Positions 1 through 9,640 of a stretch of DNA of 38,434 nucleotides are shown piece after piece. Position 1 is the stretch's first letter, and every line of letters begins with the position of its first letter. Below the pieces are notes generated by a model. That model ran no database searches and had not been told where the DNA came from. It saw only the letters and a list, made by a program, of their open reading frames with translations. Source of the DNA: an uncultured Collinsella sp. (GTDB taxonomy: Bacteria > Actinomycetota > Coriobacteriia > Coriobacteriales > Coriobacteriaceae); NCBI GenBank assembly GCA_934630385.1, contig CAKTWE010000012.1, positions 1 to 38,434 of the forward strand, given 5' to 3'. The position numbers and the translations under genes were made by a program.

Positions 1-1688
1 TGCGTGCCACGTTCCACAACGCGACCATGCTCAACGGTCGCAATCTCGTCAGCATGCTTAATAGTCGAGAGACGGTGGGCAATGATAATCGTGGTACGGC
101 CGCGTGCCAGCTCTTCGAGCGACTCCTGAACCGCTTCCTCGCTCTCGTTATCCAAAGCACTCGTCGCCTCGTCCAAGATCAAGATTTTGGGATTCTTGAG
201 AAACACGCGCGCGATGGCGATACGCTGTTTCTGTCCACCCGAAAGACGGCTGCCGCGCTCGCCCACAATCGTGTCATAGCCTTGCGGCAGCGATTTGATA
301 AAGGCATCGATATTGGCGCGGCGAGCGGCCTCGGCGATTTCACCCGCCGTAGCGCCCGGCTTGCCGTAGGCGATGTTCTCGCCAATCGTACCGTCAAACA
401 GGTAGACATCCTGCTGCACGAGGCCAATAGCACGGCGCAAACTCTGTTGCGTCACGTCGCGCACGTCCTGCCCGTCGATGCTGATGGATCCGTCAGCCAC
501 GTCGTAAAAGCGCGGCAGCAGCGAACAAGTCGTAGACTTGCCGCCGCCCGAGGGGCCAACCAGCGCGATGGTCTGGCCGGGCTTGATAGACAGGTCCATG
601 TGGTCGATAACAGGGCGTCCGTCAGCGCCGCCCTCGTCCAACTCAACATCCTCATAGCTAAAGCACACGTCGCGATACTCAACAGCGCCCGCCGTCACCC
701 GCAGATCCACGGCACCCGGCTTATCCTGAATATCCGGCGCGGTCGAAAGTACCTCGTCCATGCGCTTAAAGCCGGCGATGGCCTTCTGATACGTTTCGGC
801 CGAATTGACGAGCGTCTCGAGCGGCGTACAGAACAGCGAAATATAGAGTGCGAAGGTCGCCATATCGACCGCCTGCAGCTGTCCCTGGGCGACCAGCCAG
901 CCGCCCAGCAGCACCACGATCACATAGAGCACACCCGAGAGCAGGCCATACGTCGCGGTATAAACGCCCATGACGTGGTACATGTTCTCCTTGGACGAAA
1001 GGTAGCGGTCGTTAGAGGCACGGAACTTGGCACGCTCGGTCTCCTCGTTGGCAAAGCTCTTGACCACGCGCATGCCCGCCAGCGAATCCTGCAGCTGCGC
1101 ATTAATGCCGCTGATTTTTTTGCGGTTGTCGCTAAAGACTTCACGCATGCGCATGTTCTGCCAAAACATGACGACCGCAAACGCCGCCGTCACCACGGCC
1201 ATGGCAAGCGCCAGCACCGGGGCGATGGTAAAGAGGATCACAAACGAGCCGATAATCTCGATACCGCAGATGATGATCCACTCGGGTACGTGATGCGCCG
1301 CCTCACAGATATCAAATAGGTCGTTGACCACGCGACTCATCATATCGCCCGAGCTGTTGCGGTCGAAGTATGCAAAGCTAAAGCGCTCGTACTGATCAAA
1401 CAGGTCCTCGCGCATCTTGGACTCCATACGCGCGCCCATCACGTGGCCCCAGTAGCTCACAAAGTAGCGGCAGGCACAACGAATGGCATACATCAGCACC
1501 AAGCCCACCGCGATCATGCCGAGCGCCTGCATAATGGCAGCCTGGCCCTGAGTAAACAGCCCTCCGGTCAAATTGCGCAGAATAATGGGGAACGCCAGGT
1601 CAATGGCGGCAAGCACCAGGGCGCAAACAGTATCGGCAACAAAAAGCCCCATCTGGGGCTTGTAATACGAAAGAAAACGCTTCAGCAT
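1..1688 (-). CDS. ABC exporter, fused membrane and ATPase domains (C-terminus cut off by window edge)
   Basis: This is a type IV (MsbA/MdlB-like) half-transporter that would dimerise in the membrane and use ATP to export an unknown lipid, peptide or drug. The first ~320 residues are a six-helix membrane domain. The ATPase domain follows, with Walker A (GPSGGGKS, about residue 376), the signature LSGGQ (about 479), Walker B ILILDEATSALD (about 500) and the H-loop IIIAHRLST (about 535). About 562 codons are visible, so only some 20 C-terminal residues are missing. The start ATG at 1688 follows a gagg Shine-Dalgarno, and the protein begins MLKRFLSYYKPQ. Such half-transporters are often paired with a second copy, which could lie beyond the left edge. 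The substrate cannot be told from sequence. Confidence 0.93.
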   Translation of the reverse strand, partial: MLKRFLSYYKPQMGLFVADTVCALVLAAIDLAFPIILRNLTGGLFTQGQAAIMQALGMIAVGLVLMYAIRCACRYFVSYWGHVMGARMESKMREDLFDQYERFSFAYFDRNSSGDMMSRVVNDLFDICEAAHHVPEWIIICGIEIIGSFVILFTIAPVLALAMAVVTAAFAVVMFWQNMRMREVFSDNRKKISGINAQLQDSLAGMRVVKSFANEETERAKFRASNDRYLSSKENMYHVMGVYTATYGLLSGVLYVIVVLLGGWLVAQGQLQAVDMATFALYISLFCTPLETLVNSAETYQKAIAGFKRMDEVLSTAPDIQDKPGAVDLRVTAGAVEYRDVCFSYEDVELDEGGADGRPVIDHMDLSIKPGQTIALVGPSGGGKSTTCSLLPRFYDVADGSISIDGQDVRDVTQQSLRRAIGLVQQDVYLFDGTIGENIAYGKPGATAGEIAEAARRANIDAFIKSLPQGYDTIVGERGSRLSGGQKQRIAIARVFLKNPKILILDEATSALDNESEEAVQESLEELARGRTTIIIAHRLSTIKHADEIATVEHGRVVERGT

Positions 1689-1719
1689 GTGGTCCTCAAA
1701 GAAATATCAGCAACATAAG

Positions 1720-1758
1720 GCCCTGGGACAAAGTAATCAGTAGTTCTTGTCCCAGGGC
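1720..1758 (-). terminator. hairpin after the Nudix gene
   Basis: A perfect 12-bp stem (gccctgggacaa with its complement) encloses a 15-nt loop. It lies 12 bp downstream of the Nudix stop on the minus strand. The T-tract after it is weak (cttatgtt), so termination may be partial and let transcription run into the ABC exporter gene 31 bp further on. Confidence 0.6.
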
Positions 1759-1770
1759 TATCCCCACTCG

Positions 1771-2466
1771 TTACAGCTCGGCTCCGCCTAGTCTATGCGC
1801 GATGCTGTCGCAAGCCAAGGCGCCCACGACGGTCTTGGCGTCTTCGATCTTGCCGTCGAGCACGGCGTCGATCAGCTCGTGCAGCGGCACCAGGTCAACG
1901 TTGACGAACTCGTCATCATCGGGGTTGGGCGCATCAAACTCGAGCTTGGTGGCCAAGTAGATGTGGATGATCTCATCGCAAAAACCGCAGGACGTGACAA
2001 TCGACGTCAAAAAGCGAATGCGACCAGCCCTAAAGCCCGTCTCCTCATGCAGTTCGCGCTTGGCGCAATCGAGCGGGTCCTCGCCTGGATCGAGCTTGCC
2101 GGCGGGAATCTCGACCGTCACGCGGTCGATGGCGGTGCGGTACTGACGCACCAGTACGATCTTGCCGCTCTCGGTCAGCGCCACAACGGCCGCCGCACCC
2201 GGATGGCGAACGATATCGCGGGCGCTGCGGCGACCGTTGGGCAGCTCAACCTCAAGACGATGGACGTCGAGGATCTTGCCCTTCCAGGCGCACTCCTCCG
2301 AAAGAATCTTCTCGTGCAGCTCGGCATCGTGCGGGTCGTCGTCGCCCAGCACCAGCGCCGGCTCGTCAGCGACCTCGCCACCAGGCTCGCCCTCGGCGTG
2401 CCCATACATGCGGCCGTCCTCTTCGACGATCTGCGCGTCCACGAGCTCTTCGTTCTTCTCGTCCAT
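1771..2466 (-). CDS. Nudix hydrolase, ADP-ribose pyrophosphatase type
   Basis: The protein hydrolyses a nucleoside diphosphate linked to another group, most likely ADP-ribose to AMP and ribose-5-phosphate. It has a complete Nudix box, G-x5-E-x7-REL-x-EE-x-G, in the stretch GKLDPGEDPLDCAK followed by RELHEETGF, in the middle of the protein. The approach KGKILDVHRLEVELPNG and DIVRHPGAAAVV is typical of the NudF/ADP-ribose pyrophosphatase group. About 60 acidic, low-complexity N-terminal residues precede the domain and are not part of the family core. I chose the ATG at 2466 because GAGG lies about 10 nt before it; the ATG at 2475 has the GAGG only 1 nt away and would add three residues. It lies about 21 bp after purD and is probably co-transcribed with it. 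The exact substrate is unproven. Confidence 0.88.
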   Translation of the reverse strand: MDEKNEELVDAQIVEEDGRMYGHAEGEPGGEVADEPALVLGDDDPHDAELHEKILSEECAWKGKILDVHRLEVELPNGRRSARDIVRHPGAAAVVALTESGKIVLVRQYRTAIDRVTVEIPAGKLDPGEDPLDCAKRELHEETGFRAGRIRFLTSIVTSCGFCDEIIHIYLATKLEFDAPNPDDDEFVNVDLVPLHELIDAVLDGKIEDAKTVVGALACDSIAHRLGGAEL

Positions 2467-2487
2467 CCGTCTCATTCCTCTCGGATT

Positions 2488-3792
<1,305 letters not shown>

Positions 3793-3815
3793 GGGTGCCT
3801 CCTCTATGGATGAAC

Positions 3816-3834
3816 GGCCCGCTCCGCGCGGGCC
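3816..3834 (-). promoter_or_regulatory. GC-rich leader hairpin before purD
   Basis: A 7-bp stem (ggcccgc with gcgggcc) with a 5-nt loop lies about 15 nt upstream of the purD Shine-Dalgarno. It has no T-run, so it is not a typical terminator. It could influence purD translation or stabilise the 5' end. No known purine riboswitch core was recognised. Confidence 0.35.
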
Positions 3835-3846
3835 CTTTACAAGCAA

Positions 3847-3888
3847 ATATACCCCTCGGCCGCCCATCCGGGCTGCAAAGGGGTATAT
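3847..3888 (-). terminator. purA terminator
   Basis: The inverted repeat atatacccct/aggggtatat (10 bp) has an additional inner GC-rich pairing region. It starts about 22 bp after the purA stop on the minus strand. The run after it is TTTGCTTG, a short T-tract. Confidence 0.65.
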
Positions 3889-3909
3889 CGCAATAACCGT
3901 ATAAACCGA

Positions 3910-5205
<1,296 letters not shown>

Positions 5206-5262
5206 TTACATTCATGGACTGTCTGTACGCCACAATGGCGCGCAGAAGCACAAAACATTCCC

Positions 5263-5268
5263 AGTATA
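5263..5268 (-). promoter_or_regulatory. candidate -10 element for purA
   Basis: On the minus strand the sequence gggTATACTggg lies about 66 bp before the purA ATG. TATACT is a good sigma-70 type -10 element. No clear TTGACA is seen at the expected distance, so the -35 is weak or absent. Confidence 0.4.
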
Positions 5269-5289
5269 CCCGTGCAGCGGGCACCTGTC

Positions 5290-6681
5290 CTACTCCTCGG
5301 CATGCGCCCCATCAAGCTCATAGAACTTGGTGGATGCCGGCAGGAACATCAGGTCGACGTCGCCGATCGGGCCCGAACGGTTCTTGGCCACGACGATACG
5401 CGTAACGCCCTCGTCGGGTCGATCATCGCGCGAGGCCTCGGCCTCGTCGGCAGAACGGTCCAGGAACATGACGATGTCGGCGTCCTGCTCGATGGAGCCC
5501 GATTCGCGCAGGTCGGAAAGCTGCGGGCGCTTGCCGGTACGGGATTCGACCTGACGCGACAGCTGCGACAGTGCAATGAGCGGGATCTTGAGCTCCTTGG
5601 CCATGATCTTTAAACCACGCGACATCTCGGAGACCTCGACGGTACGGCTCTCGGAACGACGGCCCGGCGGAGGACTCACCAGCTGCAGGTAGTCCAGGAT
5701 GATGATCGCCTTCTCCTTGTTATGGAGCATGCGGCGGCTCTTGGCGCGGATCTCGGTCACCGTGGTACCGGGCGTATCGTCAATCAGGATATCAAGCTTG
5801 GACAACGTCTGCGTAGCCTCGTTGATATTGGCCCACTGCTCGGGACTAATGCGGCCCGTGCGGAAGTCGCTGATCGACATCATGGCATAGGCGCAAATCA
5901 GGCGCTGGGCAATTTCCTTCCCCGACATCTCCAGCGAGAAGAAGCCGACTGTATAACCCGCGGCGGCAGCGTTGAGCGCCAGGTTCAGAGCGAACGACGT
6001 CTTACCTACAGCAGGGCGGGCGCCGATGATGATGAGCTGGCCCTCGCGGAAACCCATGAGCATACGGTCGAGTGACGGAAAGCCGGTGGGCACGCCCGCC
6101 GCCTGACCACCGGCCTGGCACACTTCCTCGGCCTCGTTATAGGCCTCGACCATAAACTCGGTCAGCGTCTTGTAGCTCGACTTGACCTCGCGCGCCGTAA
6201 CCTTGAGCAGCTTGCTCTCGGCCAGCTCCACGACCTCTTTGGTGTCGGTGGGGGCGTTATAGGCCAGCGCGTTGATTTCGTTGGTGGCGCCGATCAACTC
6301 GCGCAGCATCGAGTCGCGGCGCACGATGGCGGCATGGTGCTGCCAGTTGACGAGCGACAGGGTCTGACCCATCAGCTCCAAAATGTACGCCTCGCCGCCC
6401 ACAGCATCGAGCTTGTTGATGCTTCGCAGGTAATCGATGAGCGAGATGGAGTCGATGGGAATGCGGCTGTTGTACATATCGACCATCGCGGTATAGATGG
6501 TCTTATGAATGGGCCGGTAGAAGTCATCGGGCTGCAGCTCGACCTGGGCCTCTTCGACCACCTCGGGCGACAGCAGCATAGCGGCCAGTACATTGGCCTC
6601 TGCGTCTTGGTTTTGAGGGAGACCCAACTTGGAGCCACGGTCCTCGACCGTCAGCCCCGCCTCCCTGTCGTCATATGCCAT
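5290..6681 (-). CDS. dnaB: replicative DNA helicase
   Basis: This hexameric helicase unwinds DNA ahead of the replisome and recruits primase. The N-terminal domain (PQNQDAEANVLAAMLL onward) is followed by the RecA-like domain with Walker A GARPAVGKTSFAL, Walker B IIILDYLQLVSP, and the conserved EVSEMSRGLKIMAKEL and LSQLSRQVESR stretches. I chose the ATG at 6681 (MAYDDREAG), seven bases after GAGG. Two ATG codons at 6687 and 6693 would add 2 or 4 residues but have no well-placed ribosome site. The length, 463 residues, is normal, and there is no intein. It follows the rplI terminator and so is a separate unit, as often seen next to the rpsF–rplI cluster. Confidence 0.97.
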   Translation of the reverse strand: MAYDDREAGLTVEDRGSKLGLPQNQDAEANVLAAMLLSPEVVEEAQVELQPDDFYRPIHKTIYTAMVDMYNSRIPIDSISLIDYLRSINKLDAVGGEAYILELMGQTLSLVNWQHHAAIVRRDSMLRELIGATNEINALAYNAPTDTKEVVELAESKLLKVTAREVKSSYKTLTEFMVEAYNEAEEVCQAGGQAAGVPTGFPSLDRMLMGFREGQLIIIGARPAVGKTSFALNLALNAAAAGYTVGFFSLEMSGKEIAQRLICAYAMMSISDFRTGRISPEQWANINEATQTLSKLDILIDDTPGTTVTEIRAKSRRMLHNKEKAIIILDYLQLVSPPPGRRSESRTVEVSEMSRGLKIMAKELKIPLIALSQLSRQVESRTGKRPQLSDLRESGSIEQDADIVMFLDRSADEAEASRDDRPDEGVTRIVVAKNRSGPIGDVDLMFLPASTKFYELDGAHAEE

Positions 6682-6844
6682 GAGCATCCTCATTCATATC
6701 GCTTGCGAGCATCCATAGTATCAGCCACGGTCCCAAAACGGGCCGCACCCCGGCAATCATCACCGAACGAAACGGATAAACGGCCCCGCATTTGGAACCT
6801 CACCGCAACGCCTGCCACGGCGCTCGCCGAGCGTAGAAAATAAA

Positions 6845-6872
6845 AGGGCGCCCTGGTCTCCCAGAGCGCCCT
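6845..6872 (-). terminator. terminator of the rpsF–ssb–rpsR–rplI operon
   Basis: The stem agggcgc/gcgccct, with an additional inner ctgg/ccag pairing, is followed on the minus strand by TTTTATTTT. It lies 34 bp after the rplI stop, a clear intrinsic terminator. Confidence 0.85.
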
Positions 6873-6905
6873 TCTTAGAACAAGATTGTTGCGTTGCAGC
6901 AAATG

Positions 6906-7445
6906 CTACTCGGCAGCAGCCTCGGTCTCGACCTCGGCGGTCTCGGCCTCGGCGACCTCAGCGGCCTCCTCAACCTCAGCCTCGGCAGCGAGCTCCTCGG
7001 CGGTAACGCCGACGAGAACGACAACCTCGGCCTTGATCTCGCGGTACAGCGAGATGGCAACGGTGTGGGCACCGGCAACCTTGATGGGCTTACCGAGCTC
7101 GACGCGCTTGCGGTCGATGTCCATACCGAGCTGAGCCTTGATGGCGTCAGCGATCATAGCGGCGGTAACGGAGCCAAAGAGGATGCCCTCGTCGCCGACC
7201 TTGACGTCAACGGTGACCGTCTTGCCCTCGAAGGCAGCCTTGGTCTCGTTGGCGGTAGCCAGACGGACGGCCTCGCGCTTGGCGATGTTGTTGCGACGCT
7301 CGTCAAGCTGCTTGAGGTTGCCCTTGGTGGCGGCAACAGCGAGCTTCTTGGGGAACAGGAAGTTCTCAGCGTAACCCTGAGCGACCTCTACGACGTCACC
7401 CTCGCCGCCCTTGCCCTTGATCTCATCGAGAAGAATAACCTTCAT
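6906..7445 (-). CDS. rplI: 50S ribosomal protein bL9 with acidic C-terminal tail
   Basis: bL9 binds 23S rRNA and spans the ribosome surface through a long helix. The N-terminal signature MKVILLDEIKGKGGEGDVVEVAQGYAENFL is unmistakable, seen here in two blocks, and the C-domain contains GSVTAAMIADAI and LGKPIKVAGAHTV. The family is usually about 148–150 residues; this one has 179. The extra ~30 residues are almost only Ala, Glu, Val and Thr and resemble other acidic tails in this genome (GyrA, Nudix protein). It is the last gene of the ribosomal protein operon, 15 bp after rpsR, with an intrinsic terminator behind it. Confidence 0.97.
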   Translation of the reverse strand: MKVILLDEIKGKGGEGDVVEVAQGYAENFLFPKKLAVAATKGNLKQLDERRNNIAKREAVRLATANETKAAFEGKTVTVDVKVGDEGILFGSVTAAMIADAIKAQLGMDIDRKRVELGKPIKVAGAHTVAISLYREIKAEVVVLVGVTAEELAAEAEVEEAAEVAEAETAEVETEAAAE

Positions 7446-7460
7446 GATGCGTCTCCCTTC

Positions 7461-7727
7461 TTAGCCGCGGTCGCGGTTGCCACGAGAGGAAACCACGGGG
7501 ACGGTGTACGGCAGGAGAGCCATCTCGCGGGCGCGCTTGATGGCGTTGGCGATGTCATGCTGATGCTGCGTGCAAGCGCCAGTGACGCGACGGGGCTTAA
7601 TCTTGCCACGGTCGGTCATGTACTTACGGAGAAGCTGAGTGTCCTTATAGTCGATGAACTCAGTGTTCTCCTTGCAGAACTGGCAGTACTTACGACGCGG
7701 CTGACGTGCAGAATAATCATTAGCCAT
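7461..7727 (-). CDS. rpsR: 30S ribosomal protein bS18
   Basis: bS18 binds 16S rRNA with bS6 on the platform of the small subunit. The protein of 88 residues has [33 protein letters not shown] and [21 protein letters not shown], all diagnostic. The YCQFC pair and the later Cys suggest a zinc-binding (C+) form. The start is the ATG at 7727 (MANDYSARQ), preceded by AAAGG at 9 nt. A longer frame to 7778 would add 17 residues without homology. It sits between ssb and rplI in the classic order. Confidence 0.97.
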   Translation of the reverse strand: MANDYSARQPRRKYCQFCKENTEFIDYKDTQLLRKYMTDRGKIKPRRVTGACTQHQHDIANAIKRAREMALLPYTVPVVSSRGNRDRG

Positions 7728-7799
7728 GTCAAAATACCTTTCGTTTGGCAACTTCGGCGAGCCGAAGCCGCCTCTCACTCAAAAATAGGTGAACAACCC

Positions 7800-8252
7800 T
7801 TAGAACGGGATGTCCTCATCGTAGACGTCGACCGCGGGCGGCGTAGCCACCGGTGCGGCGGGACGTGCTGCGGGCGCGGGAGCTGCGGGGGCGTAACCGC
7901 CCTGGTCGTAGCCACCCTGGCCACCACGGGAGCTCATAAACTCGATTTCATCGACGATGACCTCAAGCTTGCTCCTGCGCTGACCGTCGCGCTCCCAAGA
8001 GCTGTAGCGCAGCTTGCCCTCGATCGCGACCTTGTTTCCCTTTGCCAGGAAACGGCTCACGGCCTCGGCGCGGGTGCCGAACATAGTGCAGTCGACAAAG
8101 TTGGGATAGTCCTCCCACTCGCCAGTCTGCGCGTTACGGCGACGATCGTTGACGGCGACGCCAAAGGACAGAACCTGGGTTCCGCCGGCGGTGGCGCGCA
8201 GCTCGGGATCGCGGGTGAGGTTACCGGTGATGTTCACTCGATTGATGCTCAT
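7800..8252 (-). CDS. ssb: single-stranded DNA-binding protein
   Basis: SSB coats single-stranded DNA at forks and recruits partner proteins through its C-terminal tip. The OB fold covers about residues 1–105, with MSINRVNITGNLTRDPELR, FGVAVNDRRR and LRYSSWERDGQRRSKLEV. A Gly/Ala/Pro-rich flexible linker follows, and the protein ends in the canonical acidic tip DEDIPF. The length of 150 residues is normal. It lies between rpsF and rpsR, the usual place for the housekeeping SSB. Confidence 0.98.
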   Translation of the reverse strand: MSINRVNITGNLTRDPELRATAGGTQVLSFGVAVNDRRRNAQTGEWEDYPNFVDCTMFGTRAEAVSRFLAKGNKVAIEGKLRYSSWERDGQRRSKLEVIVDEIEFMSSRGGQGGYDQGGYAPAAPAPAARPAAPVATPPAVDVYDEDIPF

Positions 8253-8300
8253 AACTCACTACTTCCTCTTGGGGCACAAGCCCAGTCCAAAACGACAGTC

Positions 8301-8594
8301 TTACTCCTGGTCGTCGCGGCGGACGATCATGTGGCGGACCACAGCGTCGGTGATGCGCAGGACGCGATCAAGCTCGGCGATCTGGGTAGGATCTGCGTGG
8401 AAGTTGATGAGGGTGTAGTCACCATCGGTGAGGTCGTTGATCTCGTAGGCGAGCTTGCGCTTGCCCCACTCGTCAACGGAGTCGACCTTGCCAGCGCCCT
8501 CAGCGATCGTGGTATCGATACGCTTCATAACAGCGAGACGAGTCTCGGGGTCGAGCGACGGGTCAACAAAGAACAGCAGTTCATAAGCCTTCAT
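8301..8594 (-). CDS. rpsF: 30S ribosomal protein bS6
   Basis: bS6 partners with bS18 on the 30S platform. MKAYELLFFVDPSLD, the central WGKRKLAYEIND and the C-terminal LRITDAVVRHMIVRRDD match the family. The start is the ATG at 8594 because GAGGAGGTGA lies 4–5 nt before it, giving 97 residues. An extension to an upstream TTG near 8615 would run through the ribosome-binding site itself. It is the first gene of the operon rpsF–ssb–rpsR–rplI. In many bacteria bS6:bS18 represses this operon through a leader structure; a hairpin is present here, but the known rRNA-mimic bases were not recognised. Confidence 0.97.
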   Translation of the reverse strand: MKAYELLFFVDPSLDPETRLAVMKRIDTTIAEGAGKVDSVDEWGKRKLAYEINDLTDGDYTLINFHADPTQIAELDRVLRITDAVVRHMIVRRDDQE

Positions 8595-8621
8595 ATTGTC
8601 ACCTCCTCTGGGCAAATGTGG

Positions 8622-8648
8622 CTTCAGGTCGTGAAGGTGCGCCTGAAG
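8622..8648 (-). promoter_or_regulatory. rpsF leader hairpin
   Basis: The perfect 7-bp inverted repeat cttcagg/cctgaag with a 13-nt loop lies about 28 nt before the rpsF ATG, just upstream of its Shine-Dalgarno. Its position fits a translational control element for a ribosomal protein operon. The CCG box of the described S6:S18 leader is not visible in it, so the role is inferred only. Confidence 0.4.
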
Positions 8649-9045
8649 CAGGAAAAGACTTGGTAATAATATCTTTCAACCTCCTAGGCTGCAAGAATAT
8701 GCAGCTACAACCTCATGACCTCCACATATGCCCATACTCGCACGGCGTTTCATGCGTATTCCAACCAAATGCTGACCAAATGCTTGACGGATTTGTGGGC
8801 AAGATACGGCACCGCGGGGACAAACTTGGTTAAGCCGCAGGTCAGCGGGCGCATAGCTTTGGTCGCAAAATACATACCAGTGGCCCAATCGACTGCCAAA
8901 AATTTTTTAACTTCGTTCGCTCGTGGCTTATAACGTCCTTTTTTAAACATTTTACTCAACACGATTTTGCTGGTCAGGCTACTTGTATCGTGCACTTACG
9001 GCGCGACATGCGACGCCGCGAATCAAAAAATGCTAAGTTTTCGAC

Positions 9046-9073
9046 TTGCACCTTGCGATTCCTCGTGTATACT
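9046..9073 (+). promoter_or_regulatory. promoter of the tRNA-Ser genes
   Basis: The -35 element TTGCAC (9046–9051) and the -10 element TATACT (9068–9073) are separated by 16 bp. The mature tRNA starts 17 bp after the -10, which fits a short leader. Confidence 0.7.
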
Positions 9074-9089
9074 AACTTTCGCATTTAAC

Positions 9090-9180
9090 GGAGAGTTGTC
9101 CGAGTGGCCGAAGGAGCACGATTGGAAATCGTGTAGGCGTCAAAAGCGTCTCCAGGGTTCAAATCCCTGACTCTCCGCCA
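9090..9180 (+). tRNA. tRNA-Ser(GGA)
   Basis: The 91-nt sequence folds as a class II tRNA. It has an acceptor stem GGAGAGT/ACTCTCC, an anticodon loop TTGGAAA with anticodon GGA at 9124–9126, a long variable arm and the T-loop TTCAAAT. The 3' CCA is encoded. It reads UCC and UCU serine codons. Confidence 0.97.
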
Positions 9181-9189
9181 GTTAATTCC

Positions 9190-9219
9190 AAAGCAGGCCT
9201 TTGAGCCTGCTTTGTTTTT
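9190..9219 (+). terminator. terminator between the two tRNA-Ser genes
   Basis: The stem aaagcaggc/gcctgcttt (9 bp, 6-nt loop) is followed by gttttt. It lies 10 bp after the first tRNA and 10 bp before the second, so the second tRNA depends on read-through or on a promoter not recognised here. Confidence 0.75.
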
Positions 9220-9228
9220 ACCCCACGC

Positions 9229-9319
9229 GGAGGGGTGGCAGAGTGGTTGAATGCGGCGGTCTCGAAAACCGTTTGGCCTGTATAAGGTCACGAGGGTTCG
9301 AATCCCTCCTCCTCCGCCA
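9229..9319 (+). tRNA. tRNA-Ser(CGA)
   Basis: A class II tRNA of 91 nt, with acceptor GGAGGGG/CTCCTCC (one G-U pair), anticodon loop CTCGAAA with anticodon CGA at 9263–9265, a long variable arm, the T-loop TTCGAAT and an encoded CCA. It reads UCG. Its last 25 bases before CA recur inverted at 9384–9408. Confidence 0.97.
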
Positions 9320-9330
9320 TTTTGGTTGAG

Positions 9331-9360
9331 AAAGCTCCCATGAATGGGAGCTTTTTTGTT
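9331..9360 (+). terminator. terminator after tRNA-Ser(CGA)
   Basis: The stem aaagctcccat/atgggagcttt has only a 2-nt centre between the arms and is followed by a T-rich tail (ttttttgttttg). It lies 11 bp after the tRNA CCA. Confidence 0.85.
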
Positions 9361-9383
9361 TTGAGTCCCTAACAAGCAAATAC

Positions 9384-9408
9384 GGCGGAGGAGGAGGGAT
9401 TCGAACCC
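9384..9408 (-). pseudogene. 3' fragment of a tRNA-Ser, inverted
   Basis: On the minus strand this 25-mer is identical to positions 9294–9318 of tRNA-Ser(CGA), that is the T-arm and acceptor strand up to GCC. Nothing upstream of it on the minus strand folds as the rest of a tRNA. A copied 3' tRNA end is the usual footprint of a tRNA-targeting integrative element or of a rearrangement. Here it is inverted relative to the intact gene, which a simple integration would not give. Confidence 0.65.
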
Positions 9409-9462
9409 GTCAGGGTGCGGAGCGTAAAGAAAACGCGCCCGTGACGCGTTTTTAGCGCAGCG

Positions 9463-9482
9463 CGGTCGGCGCAAGCCGACCG
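9463..9482. repeat. perfect 8-bp stem with gcaa loop
   Basis: cggtcggc and gccgaccg flank a GCAA tetraloop; aataaatttt follows on the plus strand. It could act as a terminator-like structure, but no gene on the plus strand ends just before it. Confidence 0.6.
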
Positions 9483-9485
9483 AAT

Positions 9486-9510
9486 AAATTTTGAGCTCCG
9501 CTCAAAATTT
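9486..9510. repeat. perfect 11-bp palindrome with 3-nt loop
   Basis: aaattttgagc and gctcaaaattt enclose tcc, only 3 bp after the previous hairpin. The pair of palindromes sits in the spacer between the tRNA fragment and the TRIC gene. The function is unknown; a repeat-family member or an operator is possible. Confidence 0.6.
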
Positions 9511-9640
9511 GGACATCCCTCCTATCCAACCCGCGCCCGCATCCAGTCCCGACCGTTTACCGAGCAATAGGGTCGCCACGCCCGCCAACCATGTACTATG
9601 TACGGGCATTGTCTAAACCCACAATCAGAAGGACCCTATC

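Larger units (their letters stand above)
8595..9089. other. 495-bp intergenic region between rpsF and the tRNA-Ser genes
   Basis: This AT-richer spacer must hold the rpsF operon promoter on the minus strand and holds the tRNA promoter on the plus strand. Apart from the leader hairpin at 8622–8648 and a small stem gctgc/gcagc at 8688–8705, no gene was recognised. An 81-codon minus-strand frame (8750–8995) has no ribosome site and no recognised motif, so it was not called. Confidence 0.5.

Noticed and set aside
27..1319. 430-codon plus-strand frame
   Set aside because: It is the opposite strand of the ABC exporter gene; long antisense frames are expected in GC-rich coding DNA. The same applies to the long plus-strand frames at 1795–3708, 6894–8666, 17460–19973 and 21860–23608.
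3849..3867. Extended purD start at 3867
   Set aside because: The added residues come from a leader with hairpins, while a TTG with an ideal Shine-Dalgarno gives the normal N-terminus.
8595..8710. S6:S18 rRNA-mimic leader before rpsF
   Set aside because: A hairpin exists, but the conserved CCG-box sequence of the described motif was not found, so only a generic leader hairpin is reported.
8750..8995. 81-codon minus-strand frame in the rpsF–tRNA spacer
   Set aside because: No ribosome-binding site, no recognised motif and AT-rich, non-biased codons; it would also overlap the probable rpsF promoter region.
9085..9474. 129-codon minus-strand frame over the tRNA-Ser genes, containing GGGGGIRTLVTLYRPNGFRDR
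   Set aside because: This is the antisense translation of tRNA-Ser sequence, a well-known false protein.
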